Below, in pieces: positions 33,686-45,986 of a DNA stretch of 64,000 nucleotides. The stretch is from Pisolithus tinctorius (lineage: Eukaryota; Basidiomycota; Agaricomycetes; Boletales; Pisolithaceae): positions 62,001-126,000 of the forward strand of contig JANFAH010000104.1 in NCBI GenBank assembly GCA_024663395.1. The letters run 5' to 3'. Every line of letters begins with the position of its first letter. The stretch's first letter is position 1. The notes under the pieces are model-generated. The model had not been told where the DNA came from. It worked only from the letters and a program-made list of their open reading frames with translations, and did not search any database. The translations under genes were made by a program, and so were the position numbers.

Positions 33686-36600
33686 ATGGTGTACTCTGCA
33701 CCCGGGTTCCACGTTGTTGCTGGGGTGGTTTGTTGCTTGTTCGGAGTCGCTGCGAATGGCCAGTCAGAGTCGGCATTCACGGTGCCTGGTGCATTCCCAA
33801 CCTCGCTCTACTCCAAGTACTACAACAGCCCAACTGCTACCACTGCCCAGCCCCAGCCTGTCATTTCTGATCCGGTCACGGTAAGTCGGGACTGCCATTA
33901 ATAAGAGATGAACGCGCTAACCATGTGTGTGTTGTCATCAGCACGAGGTGTTTCCGCTGTCGTTGACAGACCCTGATAATATTCCTCAAGTATTGTTTTT
34001 AACTACAGTCCCCGACGTACTCTCTCATTAGCCCGGCAGAACGATACAGTCGACCCGCATCCCCTCCCTCCTATTGCCTCTCCTTCACAGATCCTGCAGC
34101 AAGCAATTACGCAAATCCAATCAATAGCCGCGAATGCAGCCTTTGGAAATAGTCAGTGTGCACGCTGCCAAGCTTCTCTCGAAGTTGCGAAATTTGTTGC
34201 TTTGAGTGCTCCCGACCAAGGTCCAAGTCTCGCAGTGTCCCTCTGCGAGTACTTTAATTACTCCTCCACATGTACTGCCAATTACGGTCCGCTCGCCCTC
34301 GGTCCCATTTTTACCCAAGTTGTCGCTTATGCGGATGTGGGAGGATACGATGGCCAGGTAAGTGGCGACGCATTGAAGTCGTCAGACATGCCAGTATTGA
34401 GGTCGTCTTAGCTCATTTGTGCGGAATTTCTGGGACTTTGTTCGGTCCCACCCACACTGCCTCTTAACCTGACTGGTTGGTTTTCCAAACCAAAACCTAA
34501 CCCACTCCCACCTCCAAAGCAACCCACCGGGGAACGCCTCAAGGTGTTACACATATCAGATCTCCACATTGATCCTCGTGAGATGTCTGCTCAAATTGCT
34601 AACTGTGTCTGTGTTCAAGCATAGTGCAGGGTACGCAAACAACGCTGAGGCCAATTGCACAAGCGGACTATGCTGTCGTGAGAATTCATACAATTCTGAG
34701 AGCCCACATACCCCCATCCTACCCGCTCCCCGCTTTGGGTACTTCTTATGGTAAGCCAAAACTCGGCACCGTTGTCATTGGTTACTACAACACACAGACA
34801 GTGATTCGCCATACGCTTTGATCGCTGCAGTCTTGCAGGCTATTCCACCTCTAACAGGATCTGAAACTACAGGTTTCAATTTTACTCTGTTCACTGGTGA
34901 TATGCTAGCGCATGACCCAGATTACCAACAGTCTAGGTTGGAGAATTCATCGCTACTTTTTCATTTTGCTGAGCAAGTTTGATAGGGCTTACAATGAGTA
35001 TTCTGAGGTAAAGAGGCCAGTCCAGTTTCATGGCAGCAGTTTCTCACCTCGAGACAAGGTTGTTCTGTTTGATCTTATCAAGCGCATGTTGGGACCGGGC
35101 CCCGTATACGTTACACTCGGAAATCATGATAGCTATCCCACTGATCAGGCAGCACCCCTGTCGATGGATGGTGATCTCGGTCAACAGTTCAGTTGGTACG
35201 TCAGTTGGGCGCCGTTACCCTTACCTCAAGTTTTAGATGTCTTTCATCAGGTTATACGACCATGTCACTGCTCTCTGGGAATACCAGGGTTGGTTGCCAG
35301 CTGCCTCAGTGGAAGACTCGCGCGCCCATTACGCAGCATACATGGTTAAACGGGCGGATGGACTGAGGATCATCAGTTTGAACACCAATCTATGTAAGCA
35401 CTTCGACGTACTTATTGGATGAAGGCGACGGCTTACACTTTATTACCACAGGGTATCGGTGAGTTGCTACTTATCTCTGCCTCGCTCTTCCTCACGGGCG
35501 CAGTGCCAACTACCTCAATTATATCAATGCTTCTCATCCTGACACCTCTGGGATGATGAGATTCCTGACGGACGAGTTGCAAGCGGCGGAAGATGCAGGC
35601 GACCGCGGTAAGAAAGCCTAAGGACTTGGCCATTCATGTTTTGACCTCAAGACAGCGTGGATCATTGGGCACGTTCCTAGCGGTTGGGACGGTACGAATG
35701 GACTTTATAACCCTACTGACCTATGTGAGTGTTCTTTCCACTCAGAGAAACTTATCATGACGCTCGGCGACATCTAGTCTATCAAATGTGAGTGTCGTCG
35801 GGCCGTCGCTTCATGCCCTGACATAAAAAGGCAGCGTGGACCGATATACCCCACATGTAATTGTTAGTACGTGTTACAGCGTACGTTTCAAACTAAACTC
35901 GTTAATACAAGTCATGCAGACATCTTCTGGGGCCACATGCACGAAGACGAGCTATCAGTAAGTCTTTCTTTCTTTTCCGATGTGACTAAGCGCTGCGTGC
36001 TCACCGTTACTCGATAGATCTTTTATGCCAACAACGGCACGAACATCAGTGCAGAAACGGCCCAAGCCGTGTCCTGGGTATGTTAAATGTTATGTTTTGC
36101 CCATCTTCCGGCTCACTTTGAATAGATGGGGCCTTCTGTCACTCCTCTCACTAAGTTGAATTCTGGATTCCGAATGTACGAAGTTGATTCAGGGGTACGT
36201 GCAAACTTCCCATGTCTGGATATTTCTACATTAAATGAGTCGTTCAACAGACGTTTGAAGTGCTTGACGCCTACACGTAAGCTGACAGTAATCTGATAAG
36301 TCTGCACATCGATACTTACTCATTGACAGTTGGAAGAGCCCCGTAGATACCTATAGCCAACTGGACTCCCAGCTACAGTACGGCCCCGCCTTTGAATTCG
36401 AATACAGCGCTCGTGATGCATACGGCCGCAATATACCCTGGGGTGCCAATGACCCATTAAATGCGACATGGTGGCACCTTGTGACTGAGCGTTGAGTGCC
36501 CCCCGTGTTAACATTCTATCCCATTTACTCACACATGTCCACAGAAATGGAGACAAACTCATCATTAGTTTCGGTACGTCAGGGTACGCTGATATTCTAC

Positions 36601-36781
36601 CGAGTAGTGACTTAATTATGTGCAACCGTAGGATGTGTGGAACACCTACCAAGGCAAGGGCTCTGTCTTCATACCGCCCTGCACTGGTGAGTGTGTAACT
36701 GCAAGAATCTGTTACATCCGTAGTGGCTCGTCAAGTATTGCACAACAGAATTGCCCTCGGGGTTATGGTTCCGTGCAGTGA
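33686..36781 (+). CDS. acid sphingomyelinase-type phosphodiesterase, secreted
   Basis: Predicted secreted or vacuolar sphingomyelin phosphodiesterase-like enzyme. A hydrophobic leader from ATG 33686 (HVVAGVVCCLFGVAANG) is followed by a saposin-B-like segment with six cysteines (CARCQASLEVAKFVAL, then CEYFNYSSTC and LICAEFLGLC). The calcineurin-like metallophosphatase domain carries the motifs HISDLHIDP, GDMLAHDPDY, VTLGNHDSYP, WIIGHVPSGWDG and FWGHMHEDEL, so all metal-binding Asp, His and Asn residues are present. The C-terminal domain ends with a Cys-rich stretch (PPCTGECVTARICYIRSG, then NCPRGYG) and the stop TGA 36779-36781. I first considered an intron at the end but the unspliced reading keeps the conserved cysteines. 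More than ten introns of about 45-60 nt join in phase. N-glycosylation sites are frequent. Confidence 0.9.
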
Positions 36782-36987
36782 ACCCCTTACATTAACGAAC
36801 AACGGCAGACCCTAAACGTGGGTAGTAATTCCTTTATGTAACTAGCTTTCAGGTGATTCATGTCCGTAGATACTATGTTGGGTTGCATTCTTTATACCGT
36901 TGGTGTTCAAAGCCTGAGGTTGTGATAGATAGTATGTAAGTTATACTTGCTTTGAGAACCGCTATTGGTATTCTGTATATACCACGG

Positions 36988-39051
36988 CTAACGCTGACGT
37001 CCACCTCCCCCACCGAGTAACACCAGTTTCTTCCCGTGCTTCTTGCGTCCGCCGCTACGCTCAAGTTCGTGCCAAGCTGCGTCTAGATCCCATTCATTGA
37101 GTTCGGCGGAGGCATTCTTGTTCACTGACGCTGGCCTCGAGGCAGGAGATGAATGTAATGCAGACGCGAAACTTCTCGAACCCCACGCGCCCGACGTAGG
37201 ATGGCGCTCTGCGTCAGGATGTATCTCAGCTTCGACCACGGGAAGTGGGGTGACGATAGGTGGGGGATCGACGTGCACAGTAACAGAGGACTCGCGGGAA
37301 AACAATCTTTCCCTCTCTTTCGCCTTCTCCTCTGCACGAGCGCGCGCGCGGTCATCCCTCCTCTCTTTCTCCTTTCGCCGCGTAGTGCGTTGCTTCAACG
37401 GACCCTCAAAATTCGTCAAACCTTCCTTGCCAACTACGCCCTCAAGATCAGCTTCGACAAACACGACATCGGCACCTTCAGGCATATGCGCCAGATACTT
37501 GCAACGCTTGCGGAGGTCTTCATTTACCGAGCCTTCCACAGCAGATTCAACGCGGATTGTAATGTCGTCCGGGAATGAGGGGTAACTCTTGAAGTGAGAA
37601 TGCAAGATCTTAATGTCGAGGGGGTGCAGGAACACCGGAAGGCCAGATGCAGCTTGATAGTAGTAGTAAGTCTGTGTAGTAGGGGGAGGCGGGTTTAGAT
37701 TCCGCCGGAGTTTATGGGTACGGCCAAGAAGGGAGGCCTCTGGTCCCGATGTTGTAGCGTGCGAGCCAGCATTAGGTGAAGGCGATGAAGTAACAGGCGG
37801 AACGCGTTGAACAGCCAAGAAATCAACCGGAACATCAGATAGCACGCTGCCTGAATTCTTTCGAGATTCAGTAGGGTTGACTACATGAATATTGCGACGC
37901 TCAAGCTCTTCGCACTGGGTTCGAGCCTTCGCGATTGTACTAGCGAGCTGAGGAGATTCTAGGCTGGACACCTGTGAGATTTGGTGACACAATTCCTCCC
38001 TTGCCGCATCTATAAACAATAGACTGAGTTCATCCTTCATGGCAACTAGGGAAAGCCTTTCGGCAGCGAGAGCCCCTAGATCCTTTAACAAATGAGAAAC
38101 CAAGTACTCTGGTGTGGCAAGCATAAACTTGGAAAAATTGTAGACATCTGGAAAGAAATGGAATGGCGCTTGATGAGGAGGAAGCAAGTCGGAAGGCCAG
38201 GTAGGCGAACGAGGAAGAGCCAATGTAGTGATATGGGGACGCCGTATGAGGCGCATACGTAGGGTCGAACCCGTCGCGGGTAAGCCTTCGATGTCATCAC
38301 GAACAGATGACGGGGAAGAAGCGCCAGGAACCAGAGGCTTCTGATCTCCGGTCAGAGGCTCATGCCACTTGACGCTCTTGAGCTGTTTCTCATGGACCGA
38401 GTCGAAGCATATCGGACAGCGAGCCCAATTGGATGTCTTCGACATGCTCAAATAGTGCAGGATACAGGGAAAGCAGAACACCTGGTGTATCATCAACCTA
38501 AAGTTCACATACTGAGTTGCACTACTAACGTGACCACACTTCGTCATGCGAGGAGCAACAGGTGGGGACAGGCAAATAGGGCAGCTGGACAGCCCTTCTT
38601 CAAGCTCACGAGCTTCTCCGCTTATTAGTGTGGTTAGCGCGAAGGCTGATGTGCGGGGTATGATAACCTGCAAGATATCTTGCCATTGGAAGAAGCTGAA
38701 GAGAATTAGAACGCGAGAGGGTCCAGCGCATGAAGCTTACATATCGGGATCAGCGAAGTGCGCTGTATAGTCACCGGCAGGATTCATGACAAACCGATAC
38801 TGTGCGTTCACGAACCCTTAGTGTGATATCATTAGAATCAGGCTGTGATCAAGGGGAGGATGCTCACTCTCTTTATTCCATACACCATGGCCGGAAGACT
38901 TCTTTCCTCGCCTTGGAAAGTTCTGAGGTTGGGTGTGCCTGGGAGGAAGGGTGAAGTTCAAGAGGTGATTCAAGGACTGAGTCGAAGTCATCTTAGCAGG
39001 TCGCTTTGGGGTCATTTGTCCAGTTGGTTCACTAGCCATCTGAGGCGACAT
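36988..39051 (-). CDS. mag2: RING-finger protein of the RNF10/Mag2 family
   Basis: Predicted RING-type E3 ubiquitin ligase; RNF10 and its yeast homologue Mag2 act on the 40S ribosomal subunit in quality control. From ATG 39049-39051 (a second ATG lies 12 bases downstream): LNHLLNFTLPPR, then RFVNAQYRFVMNPAGDYTAH and FADPDI, FFQWQDILQVIIP, and the RING CPICLSP...CGHVFCFPCILHYL...CPICFD, whose middle is joined by removing an in-frame intron. Further conserved parts are YYYYQAASGLPVFLHPLDIK, ILHSHFKSYPSFPDDI, RCKYLAHMPEGADVVFVEAD and FEGPLKQRTTRRKEKERRDD. The C-terminus (WDLDAAWHELERSGGRKK) is the family signature. Start and spacing to WBP11 (285 bases) suggest a shared divergent promoter. Confidence 0.9.
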
Positions 39052-39336
39052 AGGTGGTTTTGTCGTGTCAGCAAGCCACTCCCGAAGAGTATGGTGCGTC
39101 TAGGACCCTTGAGGGGTGGTTCCCTCGAAGCAGGGAGCCAACCACACAGGACCGATCCTACCTGCACTGGCCGGAGCCGCCTTATGACTCTGACGTCTCA
39201 GTCACGTGCACGGGACCTTTACAGATACGGTACACACCACCGCGTAGTGGGACTCCTGGTGAGTTTGCGCATTGTACAAGTTGGGCTCTCCTTGAACTAC
39301 GACAGGTTCTTATCGGGTGATACCTCAGCCTGCACG

Positions 39337-40978
39337 ATGGCAAAAGGGAAGAGCCAAAATCCTGCCGATGCCTATCGTGTGTCTCTCTATCTTGCATCGA
39401 TGTCCTGGCATAAACGTACACTTTATAGGCAAGGCCTTGCGGAAGAAAGAGCTTAAGAAGGCACGTTTCTTCGCATGTTTCTCTGTCTCTGTCTTATATC
39501 GCTGACCGTCTCCTACTCTTGATGTAGTAGAACAAGACAGAAAGGACTAAGGCTCGCGAGTTCGCTTTGGTCAAGAAGGACACGCATGGTATACTTTCAT
39601 TGTTTTTCTCTGAATCTGCAGTTCTCAGGCTTTGCAGACCTGGAAGACGAAATCGAGAAGCTGGAAACAGCAACCGACCTTTCCGCTGCAGATAAATCCC
39701 GGTTAGCGGAACTCAAAGCCGAGCTAGCGAAGGTCGTGGCAAAGAAGGAAGAATACGTGAAAGAACATCCTGAACATCGCAAGCTAGTGTTCCGTCACAG
39801 GAGAGATAAGGATAGCGATCAGCCGTCGGTCCCGCTCGGTGAAGAGAAGCGCAATTTGTTTGACAAACGTGGTCTTCCTCGCCATCCTGAACGCAGCGTT
39901 TATTATGACCCAGTGATGAATCCTTACGGTGTTCCACCCCCTGGTATGCCTTATATTGAGAGGCGTGAGTGACTTTTTGAACCCGTGTACTTCCTCCAGT
40001 TCATGTAAAAGGATTGTAGCTTTGCGGGAAGATGAAGTAGCCAGCGATGAAGATGGTAGCGTGATCAATTCCGTCCTTCCGCTGTTACTCATTCGATACG
40101 TCTCAGGCACTGATGATGATATCGTGATGCCCGCTGGTCCGCCACCGGGTGTCAATAGTGATGATGACAGTGACGATGACATCCCTATGCCTGAAGGTCC
40201 GCCCCCGAGCGCCTTACAAAGTATGGACTCAATATGTTTCACAGACGCGATAAGCTGACGTAGCTTAGATCAAAGTTCAACTTTACCCTCTCCACTTCCG
40301 CCACTTCCTCCCCTGCCTCCGCCACCACCATCCTTCACCTCACTCCTTCCAGTGGGCTTTGTTCCACCCCCACCACCTCCCGGATTTGCGGGGAATTTCT
40401 ACCCGCCTCATCCCGCCGGTACTCGTGGTACTTTCCCACCGCCACCCGGTCCAATGCCACTACTGGCCCCTCCGCCTGGGTTCTTCCCTCGTAATGCCGC
40501 CACGATGCATGACCCCCTTTCTCCTGTTTCTCATCGACCAGATCAGGTACAACACTCTAATGGAGCAGTCACAGGGCATCCGTCGTTACCACCCAAGCCC
40601 TCTACCACTGTTTCCACCTCTCTGCCTGCTCACGCAGCAAGTTCCTCTGCAACAATCTCTGCCGGGCCAGAGTTACGCGATCTGAAGAAGGAGGCGACAG
40701 CCTTCGTTCCCTCATCTCTCAAAAGAAAGAAAACTTCCGGGCCTTCGGTTGCTGGACCGAAGGTTAACGCTGCGCCATCTGTGGGTAGGGCAGGGTCTGA
40801 ATCCAGGGAGCCGCCACCAACGGCTAAACCAGATCTCGTAAGTACCCTGCGCAATCAGTTCGGAGCTCCGCCACCGCCGGTTAGGGAAGCCTCTTGCCAT
40901 GGACCAGCTCCCAAAACCAAGAACGATTATCAGAAGTTCCTAGAAGAAATGAGCGACATTTTGGGTAAGCCTGAATGA
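39337..40978 (+). CDS. WBP11: WBP11 (Npw38-binding protein)-like splicing factor
   Basis: Nuclear protein linked to pre-mRNA splicing in animals. From ATG 39337: MAKGKSQNPADAYRKALRKK (exon 1 joined to exon 2), then KAREFALVKKDTHGFADLED with a predicted coiled coil (IEKLETATDLSAADKSRLAE), HPEHRKLVF, then RGLPRHPERSVYYDPVMNPY and GVPPPGMPY. Acidic and poly-Pro segments follow (DDDIVMPAGPPPG, DDDIPMPEGPPP, long Pro runs), then GPELRDLKKEATAFVPSSLK, the usual C-terminal motif. The second intron (39461-39530) begins GC rather than GT (GCACGT), with a normal AG end. Stop TGA 40976-40978. The frame is clean across five or six introns. Confidence 0.9.
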
Positions 40979-41167
40979 TAAGTCCGTGCAATGGGTAGAC
41001 GCGCACTGCATCAATTCATACTGATACTGCTGTTGTAATCCACTATCGCCTTGTGACACGCTTAGACAACGTGGGTGGGGTAAAGTAGACGCGCAATATT
41101 AATCTCAGCATGCGTTTGGCTTAGCCAGGGCAGACCTCACTAAGCTTCGATCATGTTTACGTTTACT

Positions 41168-41173
41168 TATAAA
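41168..41173 (+). promoter_or_regulatory. TATA-like box upstream of the F-box gene
   Basis: TATAAA 53 bases before the chosen start codon at 41226. Confidence 0.35.
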
Positions 41174-41225
41174 TGACGTGCACGTTAAGGAGAAACCCTC
41201 CGATGTTTCCCTGCAAGTGAAAGTC

Positions 41226-42702
41226 ATGAGTGATACTCTCTTGCTTTGCCCCCGACCCTTGGCTCGTTATGCCGGGCGACTTCTTCTCCTACCACTCCTG
41301 CCGCAAAGGCCTCCGCTGAAACCTCTGCCATCCGAGATATGGTCCGAGGTTTTCTCATTTGTCCTCTCAGAGAGTCTTGCCGCAAACCCGTTGGCGGATA
41401 GAGCTCGATTATGCATGTCCCTCGTGATGGTTTGTAGAAGTTTCAAGGCAAGTCGTTGGTTCTTGCAGTGGCGACTTCGCACCCGCACTTGTGTGGTCTT
41501 GAGCGAATTCCGTCCATCCTTCAGGACAGTGTGTTTCGAGGAGGCTACATGCTGCGTTTTTTTGTGTAATATGTCCGACATGTTTGACTGACCGCCACCC
41601 CCCGCTCCAGGACGTGGCACTACCTCTCATGTACGGGAGGATTAAAATCCGTACCGTCAGCTGCCTCGATAAATTGTCCACTTGTCTGTGTGCTGCCGAC
41701 CAAAAATGGGACTCTATCCGCAGGATCCCCTATTCTACACCCGGTCGTTGGGTGCAGGTGCTTGACCTCTCAGAGTTGGCAGACACCGTGGATTCCCGGC
41801 TAGTCTATACAGTGGACTTGCTCCTTACCAATCTCTTCCCTCTCGTTCCCTTCCTGACAAAGCTATGCCTGACTCCAGCTGTGCCATTAAGCCGCCGGGT
41901 TCTCTCGTCGCTAACGAATAGGGATGGGAATTCCAACCTGCGGTCTCTTGGTGGCATATGCTATGATGTATCGTTTCACTCGCCCGTCGCCACCGGAGAC
42001 GATCCATTCGTCCGGCTACTTCAGAGATGCTATAACCTAGAGCGCCTGGAAATTATTGGAAGGGGCTTTGACAGTGATTTTGAATCTTTGCCCGATGCTT
42101 TGTTTCAAGAACCAGCCTCAACAGTGAAATTATTCCTTCCCAAGCTTCATAGTCTAACCATTTTGTCAATGCCGACCTCTTCCTTGTTGGTTTCCCTCCT
42201 CAATACTAGGTTGCCACGCCTGAGAGCGTTGTCTATCACGCCCTACGACGATATCCCATACCCTGCATCATGCACATCGCGTTTCCTGGATGTCCACGGA
42301 CAATCCATTTTCACACTCTCTTTCTTTACCCCAAAGTCCTGGCCGACACTGCTTCATCCCTCGCCCTCTACACTATTTCATACCTGCCCTAATTTGCGCC
42401 ACCTCTCACTGGAGTATCCGTTACCGGAACTCGCCTTACCAGATTCAACGTTGCCTACGCTCCCCCTTCAGATCGTGTCTATCCCCAGGCCAGATATGAG
42501 GTTTTGGCGGGTCCTAGAACGGCTACTACCTTACCTACCCAGTCTCAAGGCTGTACGTATCAGGGATGTGCGTTGGCTTGACCCGGGCATGTCCAACCGT
42601 GCACAGGAAACCGGTGTGCAAGGCGAGTTACGGAACTGGCGACGTCGTCTTGGACGAAGGGGAATCCGAGTTCTCGATGCTGACTGGCAGGACATGCGTT
42701 AA
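41226..42702 (+). CDS. F-box/leucine-rich-like protein
   Basis: Predicted SCF ubiquitin-ligase adaptor of the large Agaricomycete F-box family. The start is ATG 41226 because the longer frame opens with GTG. The F-box is LKPLPSEIWSEVFSFVLSES, continued by RARLCMSLVMVCRSFK and, after a 163-nt intron, DVALPLMYGRIKIRT. The rest is an irregular leucine-rich array (VYTVDLLLTNLFPLVPFLTK, NLERLEIIGRGF, LPKLHSLTILSMPTSSLLVS, CPNLRHLSLEYPLPELALP). The intron (41448-41610) starts GCAAGT, a GC-AG type with an otherwise perfect donor. Stop TAA 42700-42702. Target unknown. Confidence 0.8.
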
Positions 42703-43413
42703 TGTCTACCAGCCGGTAGACCGGGGACTTTGGATCACAGAATACTTGGAAAGTAATGGCTATGGTACTCGCGTAGGAGTAAGGAATGATAACCATTCTT
42801 CGTTAGGTGACTGGTTTAACGACGTATCGTCTCATGTATGTCATGCTTTCCTGTAGCTTTGCGGTCAATTGGATCTGCCGTCTCCCCACTCATCCGTTGG
42901 TAACTCTTGGTCTGATATCACTTTCGCCCGGAACCGGAGCCTCAAGTTCGGCGCAGGTGCTCTCCCACAGCAGCCGTTACCCGTTATGTCGGAATACGGC
43001 TATAATAACTGCCACTTCTCTTCGGCGTATTCACCCGACTAACCAAGTATTTTTCAATACTGTGGCGGGTTACTCAGACCGGTCCAATCATATAACATTA
43101 CTTAAAGAAGTGACATTTAGCAAGTTCATAATCATTTTGGCAGAAACGCGTTCAAAGTATGCTAAGAATCATATGTCAAGTTCAGCGGCATCAGACTTCC
43201 GTCAGGAGGTTGGTATAGCACGGTAATATTACGTTGACTGGTAGTCCGGTATCCAGACTAGTCGACCGGGTATTGCGTCCATCTACTCTCCGTACAATAT
43301 TTCCGTTAAGTTTTTATCCATGGGTACCGGTGCATCTTGCGTAGGCCTTGCTGACCGGGGGGCCAGGGTCGCTAGGCCCTACTAGCTCGGTCGCCGTTAA
43401 CGCAAAGCTCAAG
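42703..43413. other. convergent intergenic region
   Basis: About 710 bases between the stops of the F-box gene (plus) and the monooxygenase gene (minus). I see no gene, repeat or RNA motif in it. Confidence 0.45.
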
Positions 43414-45126
43414 TTACCACGTAAACTGTTCAACTAACCTTGTGCCGTCCAGTACCCTGAGCATATCCATTGCAGTAGTTAAGTGCTCTTGAAGGTCATG
43501 ACGCCAAACCGGTTCCCACAAAACTGCCAAACTACTATGGAGAGTCTCGAACTTGGCATTGTCATCAGCCTTGCATGGCAAAGACTCGTAGACTTCCCCA
43601 GCCCATGCGCTTCGGGTTAGGACCATGTTGGCCCGTGGGCGGCGTACGCGGTCGTACACCCGAAGCGCCTCCTACGCATAATTCCTGTTAGGCTGGTCGC
43701 ATGACATGGCGACAATGCCTACCTGAACGTTGAACGAATCGATGCTTGGATGCCTGAGTAAACGACCGAGCAACAGAGCGTCTTCTATCCCTTGACCGAA
43801 ACCAGAACCGAGATGCGGACACATGCCATGTGCAGAGTCCCCAGCCAACGCGACCTGTCCTTTCACGAAATAATCGAGAGGAGGATCGATGGCATGGATG
43901 CACCATTTATTACACGTTTCGATCAAAGATAGCAGCTTCTTCACGTCGGGACCGCAGTCCGAAAATTTTTCTAGGACCTCCTCCTTCGAAGCTGGGGTGA
44001 CCCATTCATTTGGAGGCATTTCCGCGGAACCTGGTAACGAACGATCGGTATAGAAAATGACAACATTTAGCTACAAGCCAATTCTCAAATGAAACGGTTA
44101 GAGCAGAATACTGGAAAGAGCTTACTATCTTGCCGCCTTTGATGGGAACGGTAATAATATGCTGCGGGCACGAATGTACACAATGAATCACTTTACACGA
44201 TGTCGGAGATGGTGAAGAACCCGACCTTGTCCGCCCCTACGAAGCAATGGGGGTTACACGACAGGTCCGTCTGTATGCCTATGCGCCGCACGTCGTCGAG
44301 ATGGAATAAAGCGCGGTACGCGACCGTCCCCGTAAACCTCACGCCCAGCCTGCCAGTTTCTCCCGATATTGCTTGTCGGACCATGCTCTTGATTCCATCC
44401 GTACCAATAACAACGTCGGCTGCAAATGACGTACCATCCTTGAAGTGTATGACAGGTCGCGAACTGTTCTCCTGAGAAATGTAGGTGCATCGCTTATTAA
44501 AATGGATGGCAGATGGGTCAAGGAGTTCCGCGAGGGCTTCAAGGCATGCAGCTCTAAAGTTCTATCCCATCGAAATCTTCCTTTAATCACCGGAAGTTGC
44601 ACAAACCTGTGTATACCCAATGTCTCGTCTTCTGCACTGAGTTGGTACTGTATGGGACACAGATTCAGCTAGTGCGAGTGGGCTATTGGAGAGAGAACCG
44701 ACGCTGTGAATGAGCTGATGTCCCTGCTCTGCAGATACGAAGGTGAACGGCGTTAGCGCTGGAACCGCTCCATCCGCATGGGCAACGATGGCATCTTTCA
44801 AACCCATCTCATCCAACGCGCGCAAGGCGTTTGGTCCTAGTGCGGTAGTCGCTTCTAGCAAGTGTGCTATTCAACGATCACATAGACTTGACTTGCCTAG
44901 CCATATACCAGCACCAACTTCTCCGAACTTGGACTGAGAGCAGATCATGAATGAGCAAAGCTCGTGATAGTAAAGCACCTACTGCAGACTCGAACACATC
45001 CATCTTGATGCCAGCCCGGACGAGGTACACCGCACACACGAGACCACACAGCCCCCCACCGACGATTGCAACATGGAATGCCTTATGAGTCTGCGGTTCT
45101 GTTGTGGCTTGCAGTTCAATCGTCAT
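43414..45126 (-). CDS. FAD-dependent monooxygenase (salicylate hydroxylase-like)
   Basis: Flavin monooxygenase of the salicylate-hydroxylase type, predicted to hydroxylate an aromatic substrate with NAD(P)H and O2. From ATG 45124-45126 the Rossmann fold reads FHVAIVGGGLCGLVCAVYLV with GxGxxG and a terminal Glu (DVFES). It continues with KFGEVGAGIWL, LGPNALRALDEMGLKDAIVA, HRAACLEALAELLDPSAIHF, ADVVIGTDGIKSMVRQAISG, the FAD motif VALAGDSAHGMCPHLGSGFG followed by QGIEDALLLGRLL, and VYDRVRRPRAN. Stop at 43414-43416. All introns join in phase. The second intron (44855-44896) starts GCAAGT (GC-AG). A decayed copy of the 5' end lies just upstream (45450-45790). Substrate cannot be told. Confidence 0.87.
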
Positions 45127-45449
45127 GACGCAGATAGAAGGGATGAATCTTCAAGCTTCAAGTATGAGTGGCATTATATACTCAGTCATCGACCAGAAGC
45201 TAAGTCAAGTTGTCCCGCTGTCTGGGAAAGAATCTGTCCTGAATTCCTATATGAGAATATAAAGATAAGAGACCGGGAGAAGGTTGTACGCCACTGGCAC
45301 TGATACCAAGAGTACCGTGTTCGGGCCATGTTTCTGCGCCAGCGGGATACAAAAAAGGGGTGCTATGGGTGTAAGTTATAGTAACCTGAGCCCTTCGAAC
45401 GGTCAGTCACCAAGGCAAAAGTGTTACTATAAGATGGTTTGAACAAAAC

Positions 45450-45790
45450 CCGAAACAGTAAAACACCTACTGCCGATCCGAACATATCCACATTCCAGCA
45501 CTGACGAGGTAGACCGTGCGGGCATGCGAGAGCTCCATCGACAACTGCAACGCGGAATGTCTTGCATGTCTGTAGTTCCGTTGCGGTTGGTCATGATGCG
45601 AATAGAAAAAAAAAAACACCGTATCCAATCCTCGAGGACGCCAGCGAATGACATTACAGACTTGATCAGGAGCTGAGTCAGGTTGTCCCCTGTGTCCAGC
45701 GGAACATATTAAATGCTGAACACCTAAGTGGCAGAATAAGGGCGAGATCTCGGGAGAAGGTTGTACACCAATAGCACAAGGAAAGCGTGT
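45450..45790 (-). pseudogene. decayed tandem copy of the monooxygenase 5' end and promoter
   Basis: This stretch aligns in order and direction with about 44970-45310, the first exon and promoter of the neighbouring monooxygenase gene. Shared landmarks are the exon end (CACCTACTGC), GACGAGGTA, GCAACNNGGAATG, a start-codon region TCATGA and, upstream, TCAGGTTGTCCC-like and CGGGAGAAGGTTGTAC. It contains several indels that destroy the GxGxxG segment, plus an A run at about 45607. Only the 5' part is present. Confidence 0.7.
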
Positions 45791-45986
45791 TCCATCAGCC
45801 GGTGTACCAAAAAAGTAATACCGAGCGCTCCGAACACGACATAATACATCCGAGTGTTCGAGAGTGGAGTCAAACAGTGGAACTTATGTACGTATTCTGT
45901 TAATATTCTGTTAATTGGATTCTTATTGTCAGCGGGAACGAACTATGATCGTGCGGGTCTGTCTACCTGACATCACGGCCACCTGA

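Noticed and set aside
36690..36795. Extra intron near the end of the phosphodiesterase gene
   Set aside because: Reading straight through keeps the conserved cysteine pattern of the family C-terminus and ends at TGA 36779-36781.
43672..44200. Premature stops in the monooxygenase gene
   Set aside because: All are inside short introns; the spliced reading is continuous from the Rossmann motif to the C-terminus.
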